From the NCBI RefSeq assembly GCF_000149955.1, contig NC_031000.1, forward strand, positions 1,833,178 through 1,897,177: 64,000 nt of DNA, written 5' to 3'. The number at the start of each line of letters is the position of its first letter. Position 1 is the stretch's first letter. Shown in pieces: positions 1-9,978 of the stretch. Made by a program: the position numbers and the translations under genes. The notes below the pieces were generated by a model, which was not told where the DNA came from, did not search any database, and saw only the letters and a program-made list of their open reading frames with translations. Source of the DNA: Fusarium oxysporum f. sp. lycopersici 4287 (Eukaryota; Ascomycota; Sordariomycetes; Hypocreales; Nectriaceae).

Positions 1-879
1 AATGATCGTCGTTGTGAGGAACCATGGTCACTTTGGCCTACGACACAGCGGTTATCAAAGTGATGATTTACCCCGCTTTCAGTAAACAAGCCACCATTTC
101 TGTCTGCTACAACATCAGACTTTAGAGAAACTCTATCTAACTGGTAACTTTGAGCTTCTAGGGCCTGCGGTCCCTCCGTCCCTTCCGTGACCCACCTCCA
201 ATCAACCGACTTCACTTTCTTCAGTACCCCAGATTCAAGACACCTTCACAGCCTTGTATTGTAGAACTAATTTTCGGCAGATTGACAGATCATAGACCCA
301 TATAGAGTTAAAGGGGAGACAGCGAGTCGGAAATCTTCTCAGCGACGAGACATTAACCTAATGCGCTCAATGCCAGCGCTTAGACGAACAGCCCATAATT
401 TTACACAGTATCAAGCTAAGGATCGTAAAATATTTCAAGCAACCTCAAACCTGGTGTACAGGTTTTGGAGATAAAGGACGCTGCTATACGGAGCACTTAA
501 TTCTACAGCGGTCACGGAAGACAAAAGGTAAGATACTATATAGATCGGAAGATAAAGGTGTAACGGGATACCATAGAAGTCTTTCTGAACAGTATAAGTC
601 TCTCTTTATTTTGCTGCTTGATTATCACCAATATCAGGCACTGCAATCATAAATCCGTGGAAAAGCTCGTTCTTTCTCCGCATCACATCATTTCAAGCGA
701 TTGTAGTCATGAATCTGTTTTTTCTTGTACATGCCACACCAACCCAGGTGCAATCTAACCTCGGTACAATAACTTCCTCTAAAACCCACACAGTCATTGT
801 GTCGTGATGGTACAATTGAAGCCACGGCAATGTGTACCTTTGGACATCTCTTCCCTCCGTCCCACTAAGTATTCCATTC
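1..879. other. Intergenic, no gene seen
   Basis: No reading frame with protein-like composition and no recognisable RNA gene or repeat were found here. The short open frames near 700-1000 overlap each other on opposite strands and look like chance. Confidence 0.4.
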
Positions 880-1881
880 TTACGCAATAGTGCCACCTGC
901 ACTGGACTCTTGATCCTGCTGGAAAATAGGCAAGCCCTGAGAAGAGGTTTCGTGAGGCCTTCCTCGATTTGTCAAGGGATTCACCAGAGCCTCCGGCCGA
1001 CAAGCCTGGTGCTCGTAAGGCAATGTCTTGTCGTTGACTGGAAATCGCTTGCGAGCCTGTATCAAGTAACCAGGAAGCTGTCGGACTTTAAGGGCCCACC
1101 GGGAGATGGCTCTGCTAGCTGTCCCAGTTACAAGAGCAGTTTGGCTTGTCTGACAAGGAAGAGGCAGACTTTCGTCGTCACTAGTGTTGGTGATGTCTTT
1201 TATTCCTTTATTCTTGTTCTTGCCTGCTATAGATGAGCGATAGTACCGAGGGGCGATCGAGTCCAAACCTTTCTTCGGATTCCATTGTTTTGATCTCGGG
1301 CTCTTGACCTTCCAGCTTTCGAAAGCTAGAAGGGACAAAGCTCTTCCTAGTCCAGCCATGGTCCATGCTGACAGATGTATGAGGGGGTATAAGGAGAAAC
1401 TGCGGGCAGTTGTAATTGTATTGGACAGGTTCCACCATATCATTACCGTGTACTGAAAGACTTTGATTTCGAGCCTGAAATGAACCTCGTCAGGTTTGAA
1501 AACCAGACGAACGTTTGAATGCCGGTATAGAAAAGCAAGTAGTGGATTCTCCGGCTCTAGATTTACTTTGAACCAGGGCAAGATATAGCCAGAGGTTAGC
1601 TTTGTCTTTGCAGGTAGTAATGCCCATAGGATGTTGAGGATCATTGTGTGATGCTGGGTGAAAGGTAGCCAGATGAGCAGCAGATGGTCAAATCCTCGAT
1701 ACTGCTGTGCCAACGGCAGGAAGAACATCACAATATCGAGGACGTCGTGCCAGCCCATTGCAAACCAAAGATAAAGGCAACTTGAGGAGAGAATGGTTCG
1801 CCATTTGTCGAGGGGGTTAGGGGGATACCAGCTATATCCGTGATGCCAGAGTGAGCTGCAGGTTCTTGCTGCATGTCTCAT
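880..1881 (-). CDS. Hypothetical protein, hydrophobic N-terminal half
   Basis: This is an uninterrupted 333-codon frame with an ATG start at 1881. The first 200 residues are rich in Trp, Leu, Ile and Phe and hold several segments long enough to enter a membrane (about residues 30-55, 60-75 and 145-185). The last 130 residues are polar, basic and Ser/Thr/Gln-rich. I recognise no family or motif. The next gene lies more than 2 kb away and gives no functional hint. A 134-codon frame runs antisense over the 3' part (832-1236) and is probably a shadow. The composition is less protein-like than in the other genes, so this could be a decayed gene or a chance open frame. Confidence 0.35.
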   Translation of the reverse strand: MRHAARTCSSLWHHGYSWYPPNPLDKWRTILSSSCLYLWFAMGWHDVLDIVMFFLPLAQQYRGFDHLLLIWLPFTQHHTMILNILWALLPAKTKLTSGYILPWFKVNLEPENPLLAFLYRHSNVRLVFKPDEVHFRLEIKVFQYTVMIWWNLSNTITTARSFSLYPLIHLSAWTMAGLGRALSLLAFESWKVKSPRSKQWNPKKGLDSIAPRYYRSSIAGKNKNKGIKDITNTSDDESLPLPCQTSQTALVTGTASRAISRWALKVRQLPGYLIQARKRFPVNDKTLPYEHQACRPEALVNPLTNRGRPHETSSQGLPIFQQDQESSAGGTIA

Positions 1882-3010
1882 CTACCAGCTGTTTGACCAG
1901 AACGAACCGTGCAGCTTGAACACCATGGACCATGCTCATCACTGTATCTTGATAATATGCAGCAGCGACTAAGCGTCAATAGCCTATCGGAGTGCCCCAG
2001 AAATATGAGGAGTGGATCCATGGAGCATCGGGCTTGCCTGCCAACGCCTGGATGTGTCTAGTGCTGTTCTCTCACCTGCAAGCCAAAAGAAACGTGGTGG
2101 CTACATCACTGGGACGGCGGCTGACCCGCTCTTGCTCCGATTCGTCCACATCTCATATTGTTCTGTCTTAGTTGATCTACTTGTACACCTTGGCAATGTG
2201 ACAACTCCTAATGCGACCTCAGAGGGCGCTTCGGATATCCCGCTGGCGTTGCCCCGATGTTTGCTAAGTTCTCTGTGCTGATTCAAGCTCTCAGCCACAA
2301 GTCTGAACTGCAAACAACACATCTGGCTCACAACTTAGACATTATTCCAAAATGCCTGACCAATTGCCGCCCCGATGTTTGCAACAACTCAATGAAAGGT
2401 AATTCAATTAAGGACAGCCTAACCACGGCCATAAACTCTTCGCGTTCACCGGTACCCTCTTTTTCGGTGCAGTCGTTGTTGGAAGGCGTCTCGTGATAAG
2501 TCTGATTGATATCAGCGCATAGCTTAAGGATCAGGCTGCAGGGCATACCCTTTCTATTACTGTCGTGATACAAATGACACCATCATTAATGCAGATCTCG
2601 GGAAGTTTTGCACCATGGTCACTGGTGATAGTGGTATTCATTTTCGAAGTTTGCTCAGCAGTGAAAAGACCAGGGGTTCGACTTCAGCCCAGGATCAAAA
2701 GTGCAAATCGGATACAAAGGACAAATGTAAGAGGCCACTGTGAATATGGAGGACAATCGCTACCGCAAAGCAGTCAATGGAAGCAAACAAGGCAATCAAG
2801 GTAACCATAAGCTGCTATCTATGTGCAGATGTTAGTGGTATACGGGAAGGGGACCTCATATTTGTATCATGAGGCCCTCTACCACCATGCAGACGATCCT
2901 ACACACCAACACGCATGACTAAGTGTCTGGGCCTGGATGCCCCTGAAAGCAAACCGTGTGATTTCGAAATCCCTGCCTGCTGATGCTAGCATGTAGCAAC
3001 TATTATCCCA

Positions 3011-3050
3011 GCTGAGACGTTCTAAGAAGCTCAGCTTAGAACGTCTCAGC
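3011..3050. repeat. Perfect 16-bp inverted repeat (hairpin)
   Basis: Positions 3011-3026 are the exact reverse complement of 3035-3050, separated by an 8-nt loop. It could be the remnant of a fold-back element, a transcription or replication hairpin, or a recombination footprint. No gene is close enough to assign a role. Confidence 0.85.
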
Positions 3051-3299
3051 AATACCACAGTATACTGAGTCGATTCTCATGGTAATTAGGAGAATTTGTG
3101 TCGCAACTCAAATCTGCTGCGTTAGGGTCAATTGACATTGGCCAGAAAGGGATCGAAACTCACCAAATGAGTTTTCTACATGAAGGTATTCCGTGATTGA
3201 CGCTATAGGGGTGCCGTTGGATTGACAATAATTTGTGATATCATCTCCTCTCCTCTGACCACCGAACGTAGGTGACGTCTAGACCCCTGCAAGTTGAAC

Positions 3300-3460
3300 T
3301 GCACCCCACTCGCCCAGAACCCCACTACCGAGCAACCGCGGTCTCAGCAAGGGTTCGAGAGCTTTCTCAGCAAGCGACCGCGGGCGGAGCGGGACCGACA
3401 GATCTCCACTTTGGAGCAACCGCGGGCGGAGCAAAGGTTGTCCCGTACCCTCGCCCGGGT
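3300..3460. repeat. GC-rich repeat patch with CCGCGG/GCGGGCGGAGC motifs
   Basis: The motif AACCGCGGGCGGAGC and close variants occur three times within about 110 bp (near 3335, 3380 and 3418), spaced by sequence rich in GAGC and CAGC. A related GC-rich patch lies at 5330-5480, so two such patches flank the 392-aa gene between them. The patch stands out from surroundings of about 45-50% GC. Confidence 0.6.
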
Positions 3461-4025
3461 TCAGCTTGTGCCACACAGCGACAGTATTCTCCACCATGAT
3501 GAGTCCGTCGATTCGCCTTTGCCATCAAAGATGATCGGGCTGCAATCGTGACAAATACCTCGATGCACATGTTGACGCCCAGCTAGACGATCCCACTCAG
3601 CTAAGACGCCAGTTTACAGCTCTTCCTCCATCACAAACGGTCTTCCAGAATGGTCAATCTTTTGTTGCATTTATAACCAAAGACAAGCTCGTCCACTACG
3701 TAAAATGGAATGTCCCAAAAAGGCAAGTCCACGCAATTTATCCCGCTTACGTTTTTCTGCATTTTTGTACTAACCTTGCCAGGACCTTGATCCTAGTGCA
3801 ACGATCGATGACGACGTGTGGGATTCTGCAACCAAAGTCGGGCCCAAAATTTACACTCAAGAAACATTGCTTTGGAGAAATAGTACGGCTTTATTTAAGG
3901 GGCCTACGGTGACAGATTGGATGCCAATGAAGAGCACTGGGCAATGGGAAATACCCTATGGCTGGTGGGCTTATCTTACTGGAGGAGAGATTCGGAAAAA
4001 GTAATTACAAAGAGCGCAACTGATC

Positions 4026-5251
4026 TTAAGATAGCCAGAGTCTGGTAATTACATCATTCAGAGCGAACTCGTTTATCGTTATGGTAATTTTGGCCGGATG
4101 ATCAGTCGCACTGGGAACTTCCATACTTACGCATTCTGATAACATGATACCTCGCGCCACTTCGTCCAGATACCCTCGGCTGTTTCGCACCCCCTGAATA
4201 ATCAAGTCTCCAAAAAGTTCATCCCAGAGACTGAGTTTTGTGTTTGTGAATTGCGCCGAGCCGGATATTATCGCGTTTACTCCGCCCGGAAGGGCGAAAG
4301 CCCTCTGTTCTTCTATCTCAACAATCTGTATGCCGTAGAGCCTCATTACAAGGGGCGACACCTTTGCAGCCTCTATGTTCAGGAGGAGACGGCATTTGGC
4401 TGCATCGGGGGGGAATAATGCAAATATTGAGGCTTTATGACCGTTCCGAGCAATCATGTCACCGAGCTCTGGGAAAAAAACCGATGGTATTCTGCGAGCG
4501 TCGGGCCACTCGTATCCATCTGGTGGATTAACTTTTAACATCGGTTGGCTTATGTGATCCAATGAATGAAGCTCTTGGGTTGGCTGGCCCGCAGCTGGGT
4601 GAGATACTGGGGTCGTTATATCTATTCGCGGGGTACCGGGGATTGTGTTGTTCGGTCGGAGTCGCTTAGCCACCTGCGCTGGGTCATCGGGATCCTCGAG
4701 GAACTGGCCACGGGGTCGCTTGAGGGGACGGGGAGGGAAGCCGTAAATGCCCGCCTTTCGCAGCTCAGCTACACGATTAGAGAAGTAAATAAATGAGCAA
4801 TTCAAGGCTACTCACAACGGCGCGTTGGCCCTCGCCTAGCGACCCAGAGCGTGCTCTGAATACGCTGAACGAGAGTTTCTTCTACTGGCGCTTCTGATAC
4901 ATGGCCAACAATAACAGACAGGGTGTCGTTTGGAATGCCAGACAAGGATAGAGGCGGCTGAGTCTTGGGATCTTTGGTCGCTAGGAAATATGCTAGCCAA
5001 CACCAAAACCCTTGACTTTGGAAGACTTGCACGATGCGGTTTGGTGAGGCGAGGCCATTCAAGGCATCATCAAATCCAGCTGGTGCTGTGAACGGCGGGC
5101 TGTGTTTGGCCGCAAGGTAAACTGAGAGTTTCTCGGTGATATCGTCGATGGTCTTGTTTGGATCCGAAATTGAACACGGCTCGGATATGCTGACGCTGGG
5201 ACCCGCTTGACTAGGGGCCTGGCCTGTCATTTCACTGGAAATTGGGTGCAT
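4026..5251 (-). CDS. Hypothetical protein, two exons, 392 aa
   Basis: The exons are 5251-4816 and 4768-4026. A 47-nt intron with a GTGAGT donor and a CTAAT-type branch site precedes a GTAG acceptor, and splicing joins two open frames into 392 codons. The N-terminus is Ser/Pro-rich. Residues about 35-140 form a compact hydrophobic region, a basic Pro-rich linker (FPPRPLKRPRG) follows, and the last 170 residues read as a globular alpha/beta domain. I recognise no family. It lies 0.5 kb downstream of the Ulp1-like gene on the same strand, and both sit between GC-rich palindromic patches, so the pair may belong to one accessory or transposon-derived module. That link is inference. The coding structure itself is well supported by the in-frame splice. 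Confidence 0.65.
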
Positions 5252-5329
5252 GGCAATTCGAGAAATTGTTGTGAGTATCGCTCGCGGTCAGCCCGTCTTC
5301 TCGTTAGATTAAGTAGCAAAAATGCACGC

Positions 5330-5480
5330 CAGCAGGACCGCGCGGACGCGCGGTCGACAACACCCGCGGTCGATAAAGCCCGCGGGCGAAGCGAAGAGCC
5401 ACTGGGTATGATTTAATTGGTCAGATAAATTTTTTTTGAAGTGGTGTGAGTCATACTTTCTGCCGCGGTCGACCGTGCTC
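5330..5480. repeat. GC-rich palindromic patch (CGCGGTCGAC, CCGCGGGC)
   Basis: The patch holds clustered self-complementary words: GGACGCGCGGTCGAC, CCCGCGGTCGA, CCCGCGGGCGAAGCGAAG and, 75 bp on, GCCGCGGTCGACCG. It sits in the 5' flank of the 392-aa gene and resembles the patch at 3300-3460. It could be promoter structure, a CpG-rich remnant that escaped RIP, or a transposon end. Confidence 0.55.
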
Positions 5481-5553
5481 GGTGCATGTCCTGCCCCCAC
5501 ACATTCGCGAAAAGAGGATACATGTATCGACTAAACTTAAAACATCACGTTTT

Positions 5554-5630
5554 AAAGTGCCTCCATTCAAAGTGTCACCTTTCACAGTGTCACAAAGTGT
5601 CACCATTCAAAGTGTTACATCTTAAGTGTC
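5554..5630. repeat. Imperfect 15-bp tandem array (AAAGTGTCACCATTC)
   Basis: Copies of an AAAGTGTCAC-like unit start at about 5554, 5569, 5584, 5594, 5609 and 5623, that is mostly every 15 bp with one 10-bp step. It lies between the stop of the Ulp1-like gene and the start of the next minus-strand gene. It could be a protein-binding array or a simple minisatellite. Confidence 0.75.
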
Positions 5631-5766
5631 ATTATCATTACTTATATTAAGTTTCATCTGCTTTAATCGATATCACTGCTTATGTCCTCTACTACCTCAT
5701 AATCCCTCAATCTGAGCATACTCCTCACTTATGTAGGTCAAGTCCTGCTTTGTCTTCTCAATCTCG

Positions 5767-7410
5767 TTACCTATTCCCTCTAGGTCCGTTTCTGCGTAAT
5801 TGAATCTGTCCCTCTAGCTGCGTTATCCTTTTGCGGGTTCCATCAAGCTCGCTTTCAGCGTTACTCAGTCTCTTTGGCAGTGATTTGCTTTCTGCCAACA
5901 TTGAGTCATTTATCATCTCAGCATTTGATCTCAGCTTACTTAGCCATTTGCTGTGGAAATTGCTACCCTCAGCAGGGGGCAGTTTTGCTATCAGATCCCG
6001 GATGTCATTATGAAGGGTCTCGGTATCGCCAGACTCCTTGATCTGCTTTCGTAGTTCCCGTACTGTTTCTTCGCTCTTCTGAAGTCTTTGTCGAACAAGG
6101 GTGAGTTCGTCCTCCAAGGTCGATAATTTCGTGGCTTTCTGCTCAAATGTTTTTGTGGCCATTGCCAATCGGCCTTTTTCCCTTCTCCAGCTCTTCAAGA
6201 AGTTCTGAGACTCGGCCAAGAAGGATGCTGGAATGCTGGAATCCGCAGGCAGGCTGACGCTGCGGTTTACAGGGTTGATCAGCTCAGGTGGTGTCTGGCA
6301 ACTTGTGGATGTCGTCTCTTGTACAGTAATCTCGCGTTCCGGCGGCCCATTACCTTCAATATGCATAGCGAAAAAGGTACGAAGTTCTCGGGCATTGACT
6401 TGCGTCGGAATTCCTTCACCATTGACCAGTGATTGCAAGAAGGCCAATGCAAAGATTCCACAGTTGAATGCATCTTCTTGTTGAGGACAGTCCTGGGCGC
6501 GTTAGATAAGCCTATCGAAGTGAAATGTGAACACACCTTCTCATGGATCGTGATGCGACATGTAAGCTTGATTGACGGGTGTTTTGATAACCACGATACA
6601 AGGCCACTAACCGGCATGTCAGTGTGTCTCATGGAGTTGAAATGATTCAGTTGCCCGCTTTTTCTGTCCAGATGACAAAGTGACCAATGGCATTTCGCGT
6701 GGAGAAAGAACACGAAGTTGTTTGCGCGGGTTCGTAGGCGCTGGAGGACTGAATTCTCGGACGGATACCCAGGGTCAAAAATATGCCATTCATCAGCAGG
6801 ATGAAGAAGTTTTGTGCATCGTGATATATCGTCACTCCGGAGCATGAAATCGCCATTGAGGCGCGCTAGAGTCTGCTAATAGTTTAGGTTGAGAAGATGC
6901 CGCATCGTCGTCGACACTAGTAAAACCGGATGGCGAACGGGCGTCAACGTTCTCATTACTGTCGCCTTGGTAAGATGGGGAGCAGTTGCGTTTACGTCGT
7001 TTGGCACGGCGTACTCTATTCCTACCAGGCTTTGTGATGGTGAAGGGAAGCTGGACTCTCTCGAACGTCGCTTTTGTAAGCCTGGTTTTGGCTCTTGGGT
7101 TGTTTTTGATTGCCTTCACCATACATCCGTCATTGCCGTACTCATCCCACATATCTCTCGGGTCGCGACCCGCCTCCTCGTATTGTCGAATCTTTTCCCT
7201 CATTCCTGCACGGATACTCCGGTTTGCACCGTTAGAAGGCGCATACCTCTGCGGCCACCATCCAGGGTGCATTTCGTTATACTTTTTTTGTCCTTTCTGT
7301 TTCCTTGGTTGCTTGTGATTGTCGATACCAATGGTTTCATCGGTGCTGTCTGAGTCCCAGGACTCAGACAAGGGCTTCTCGACATCGTCGGTTGTTTCCA
7401 TATTCCGCAT
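5767..7410 (-). CDS. Ulp1/SENP-like C48 cysteine peptidase with C-terminal coiled coil
   Basis: Three minus-strand blocks form one gene. The first runs from 7410 to about 6900 (basic, disordered). The second is 6872-6537, entered through a TTAGCAG acceptor after a CTAAAC branch site. The third is 6492-5767, after a 44-nt GTGTGT...CCCAG intron. Block 2 carries WHIFDPG and FFLHAKCHWSLCHLD, which match the histidine region of SUMO/Ubl proteases (Ulp1, peptidase family C48). Block 3 opens with CPQQEDAFNCGIFALAF, which matches the oxyanion Gln and nucleophile Cys region. The usual YDS aspartate motif reads FNS and the usual DCG reads NCG, so activity is uncertain. About 150 residues of charged coiled coil follow. 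The first donor could not be fixed. Ulp1-type domains often travel in eukaryotic transposons; whether this one does is unknown. Confidence 0.7.
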
Positions 7411-8769
7411 TTACAAGTTGAGATGGTGGATGGCCCTGATCTTTCATGGCTCTCGTGAGTGTTTGCGCACGCATAATGAAATCAGATGGTTTGAATTATA
7501 CCCCATGAAAGTATCAAGGGCGAGTTGGCCCCTAACCGTAGTTGCTTGAATGAAAGTCGCGGAGTTAGCTTTGACGCTGTAAATGAAGACGGCTGGCTTC
7601 ATGTTTCACAAGGAGCGCGGCGGTGATTTAACGCCTCACACACTGTTTATTGCATAATGAAACACGGTCTGCAGTAGCGCACCGCCAATAGGAATTGGGC
7701 AGTAACCGCCAACACATTCGCGAAAACAACACGAAGAATAATTACATTTAATTTATATTTAAGCAGTTGCGAGAAGGCGATTTTTCGATTTTATAATCTA
7801 TAATTTCTAGGTGTATATATGTTTTCTGCTACAATTGTCAACTGCAAATAACATATCTCGCTCACTGTTTAGACATTATACATCTCACGACTAACGCGCT
7901 CTTGATCCCAATATCCAGCCCTCGGCTCGTGCAAATCAATCTACCCTGATGGGCGAAACTAAGAGACTGTAACAGCAACTAAAGACCAGGGCCTTCGTGA
8001 AGATAAGCAACGACAACGTGGATGGTGCTACTCGCGCCCTTGGCAAACTTCATCAACGAGCAGATGAACAAGTCGAGGCGAAAACATCGATGAACGGGCC
8101 GACAGATATAACTATCAACACTTCAGCAATAGTAACATGCCAAAATCTACCATTTGCTGATCTTTGCTATCAAAACAAACATAAGTAATTGTTCTTGACA
8201 ACACCAAGGAACACGACGAGACTAATCGGCCGGTTATATACTATGCGAATTACTGCATATACTACGTTCGCAAGAACCTATGGGAATCCAGTATCAGTAA
8301 GTCAGAGTCCGGAATTGCGAATAGAGACTATAGTCGCAACAGGCAATCACCAAGAATACGTCTAGACATCCATGGACCAATGGCTTGCGAAGCCACGTGC
8401 AACTTGACACTGCTGATAACCTGGGTTCCCGAACGACAGAGCAAGGATTCTTCGTCCCCCTTGTCTACCATCGGTAGTCAATTTCAAGGTGCGAGCAGAT
8501 GCCAACGGAGGACCTCACCAACTGAACCCAGCGTGGTTGCTCGGTGGAATGAGCGGGGAGTGCTCAATTACAACACAAGGCCAATAAAAATGCTCAACAA
8601 TATAGACACTGATAAGCTAGATAGTCAAAGAATGAACCTTGGCAGACTTCCACAGTAGATAACTTTCTAGGCATATTTCCAGGGTTTATGTAACCGAGAT
8701 AATCGCTTCACAAAAGCATTATATTTAGGAAACGTATGAATCCATAAATAACAGCGTTTCCCACTGCGC
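7411..8769. other. No supported gene; possible decayed coding relics
   Basis: The stretch at about 7740-7900 is AT-rich and holds the second copy of the degenerate motif also seen at 2305-2345. Short open frames at 7997-8188 and 8380-8658 have mixed frames and no start context; they may be relics of a retroelement polyprotein but I cannot name one. No intact gene is visible. Confidence 0.35.
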
Positions 8770-9324
8770 CTACTTCTCCTTCGGTGCCTCCATATTCACG
8801 AAACCGCGCCAATTATAGGGCTTTCCATCCCCCGAATTAGACCTCCCTTCGATCGTTTCGGGTTTGCCACACTTTGAATACCGACAGACTCGCTTCGGCC
8901 ACGATCTAGGGCGCCCTGAACAAGGAGGCCGTAGCCTACAGCCTTTAGACCACTGGATCGTGGGTTTCCTTCGTTCAACATGTTGTGAAGGGACAGGACC
9001 GGAGAGAGAGCAGGAAGTCTTGTCTTTCCTGCTTGTTGCTTGATCATCATACTGGTGAGGGGAGCACGTCATTGTTGTTCTCGGTATACAGCACTGCTCA
9101 GGATCCGGAGAGCGCATATTTTCACCCCTGATGAATAGATCTCGCGAATCGATGGCCTGAGCATGCTCGACAGGAATGAGAGAGTTGCGAGGTCCTGAGA
9201 AGTCCATGCGGCAAGTACGACGAGTGACTGAAGAGGCCAACTGAGGCCCAATGCCGGGATTCAACGGAGATGGTCTCTCGAAGGTTATTGCTAGAAATTC
9301 CGAAAGAGGTGGGAGAGGTTCCAT
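8770..9324 (-). CDS. Hypothetical basic protein, 184 aa
   Basis: This single open frame has an ATG at 9324. The N-terminus (MEPLPPLSEFLA) resembles the short leader of some fungal regulators. The middle is Ser/Thr/Gln-rich, and the C-terminal third is Arg/Lys/Cys-rich (WPKRVCRYSKCGKP), which could be a degenerate zinc or DNA-binding segment. No known domain is identifiable. An alternative frame (8796-9050) overlaps it but lacks a comparable N-terminus. The gene is isolated, with no neighbour within 500 bp, so it could be a spliced gene seen only in part. Confidence 0.35.
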   Translation of the reverse strand: MEPLPPLSEFLAITFERPSPLNPGIGPQLASSVTRRTCRMDFSGPRNSLIPVEHAQAIDSRDLFIRGENMRSPDPEQCCIPRTTMTCSPHQYDDQATSRKDKTSCSLSGPVPSQHVERRKPTIQWSKGCRLRPPCSGRPRSWPKRVCRYSKCGKPETIEGRSNSGDGKPYNWRGFVNMEAPKEK

Positions 9325-9978
9325 GTTGTGATCAAAGCCTCGAGGGACAGTAAGGGCTGTCTTAAGTCACCTCAGCAGAAATCGGGGGTTTTGAGGAAAC
9401 AAACTCAATTATAACATTTATATTAAGAAAACGAACAAAAGAATTAAAACTGAGGTGGCGTTAACCTGAAATAAGATATAATAAGACGTGGCTGCAATCA
9501 TGTAACATCGAGGAACAGTGTGGTTGAATTATGGCCTAGAATCTGTTTGGGGTCTGGTAAAATGGTCTCAAGCGCTGGAATCGGTACAGCGAATGAGGGC
9601 ACCCGTGCATTTTCCCAATGTCACATGATTTCCCCCCGTATTACTGTTGTAATATTGGACCCCCCTCCTCAGCGTCCATATAACAACGAAGTCACAACAT
9701 GTTTATTCACATTACTGCGGAGGATATCCTTACTCCATTGTTACCCTCCCTTGCTGCTATTACCTGTAATGGGAGATCGACGCATGGCTTATTAGAATGA
9801 TAGAGTGTGTTATTTTGGGTTGATAGACCTGACAGCTGATGCTTGCAACGTGCACCTTACCTCGTTACCTCGAGTCTATCATCAATGACAAAGATGTTTA
9901 AAGAAAAGCCCTAATCTACACAACACTGCATGTCGCTTCACGGACAACTTTCACCTGCAGCTGCATATGCAAACAGCC
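9325..9978. other. Intergenic, upstream of the 473-aa gene
   Basis: The stretch at about 9400-9490 is AT-rich. One 91-codon plus-strand frame (9520-9795) lacks supporting features. The last 150 bp presumably hold the promoter of the gene starting at 9979, but no clear TATA or operator was identified. Confidence 0.4.

Larger units (their letters stand above)
1882..4025. other. Gene-free region with hairpin and GC-rich patch
   Basis: No gene is supported in this 2.1-kb stretch. It holds a perfect hairpin at 3011-3050, a GC-rich repeat patch at about 3300-3460 that opens several overlapping frames on both strands, and one copy of a degenerate dispersed motif (2305-2345) that recurs at 7839-7879. 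The overlapping open frames at 2012-2804 and 3272-3570 are mutually exclusive and lack protein-like composition. Confidence 0.45.

Noticed and set aside
3272..3570. Four overlapping ORFs on both strands
   Set aside because: They are opened by the GC-rich repeat patch, contradict each other, and have Pro/Arg/Ala-biased composition.
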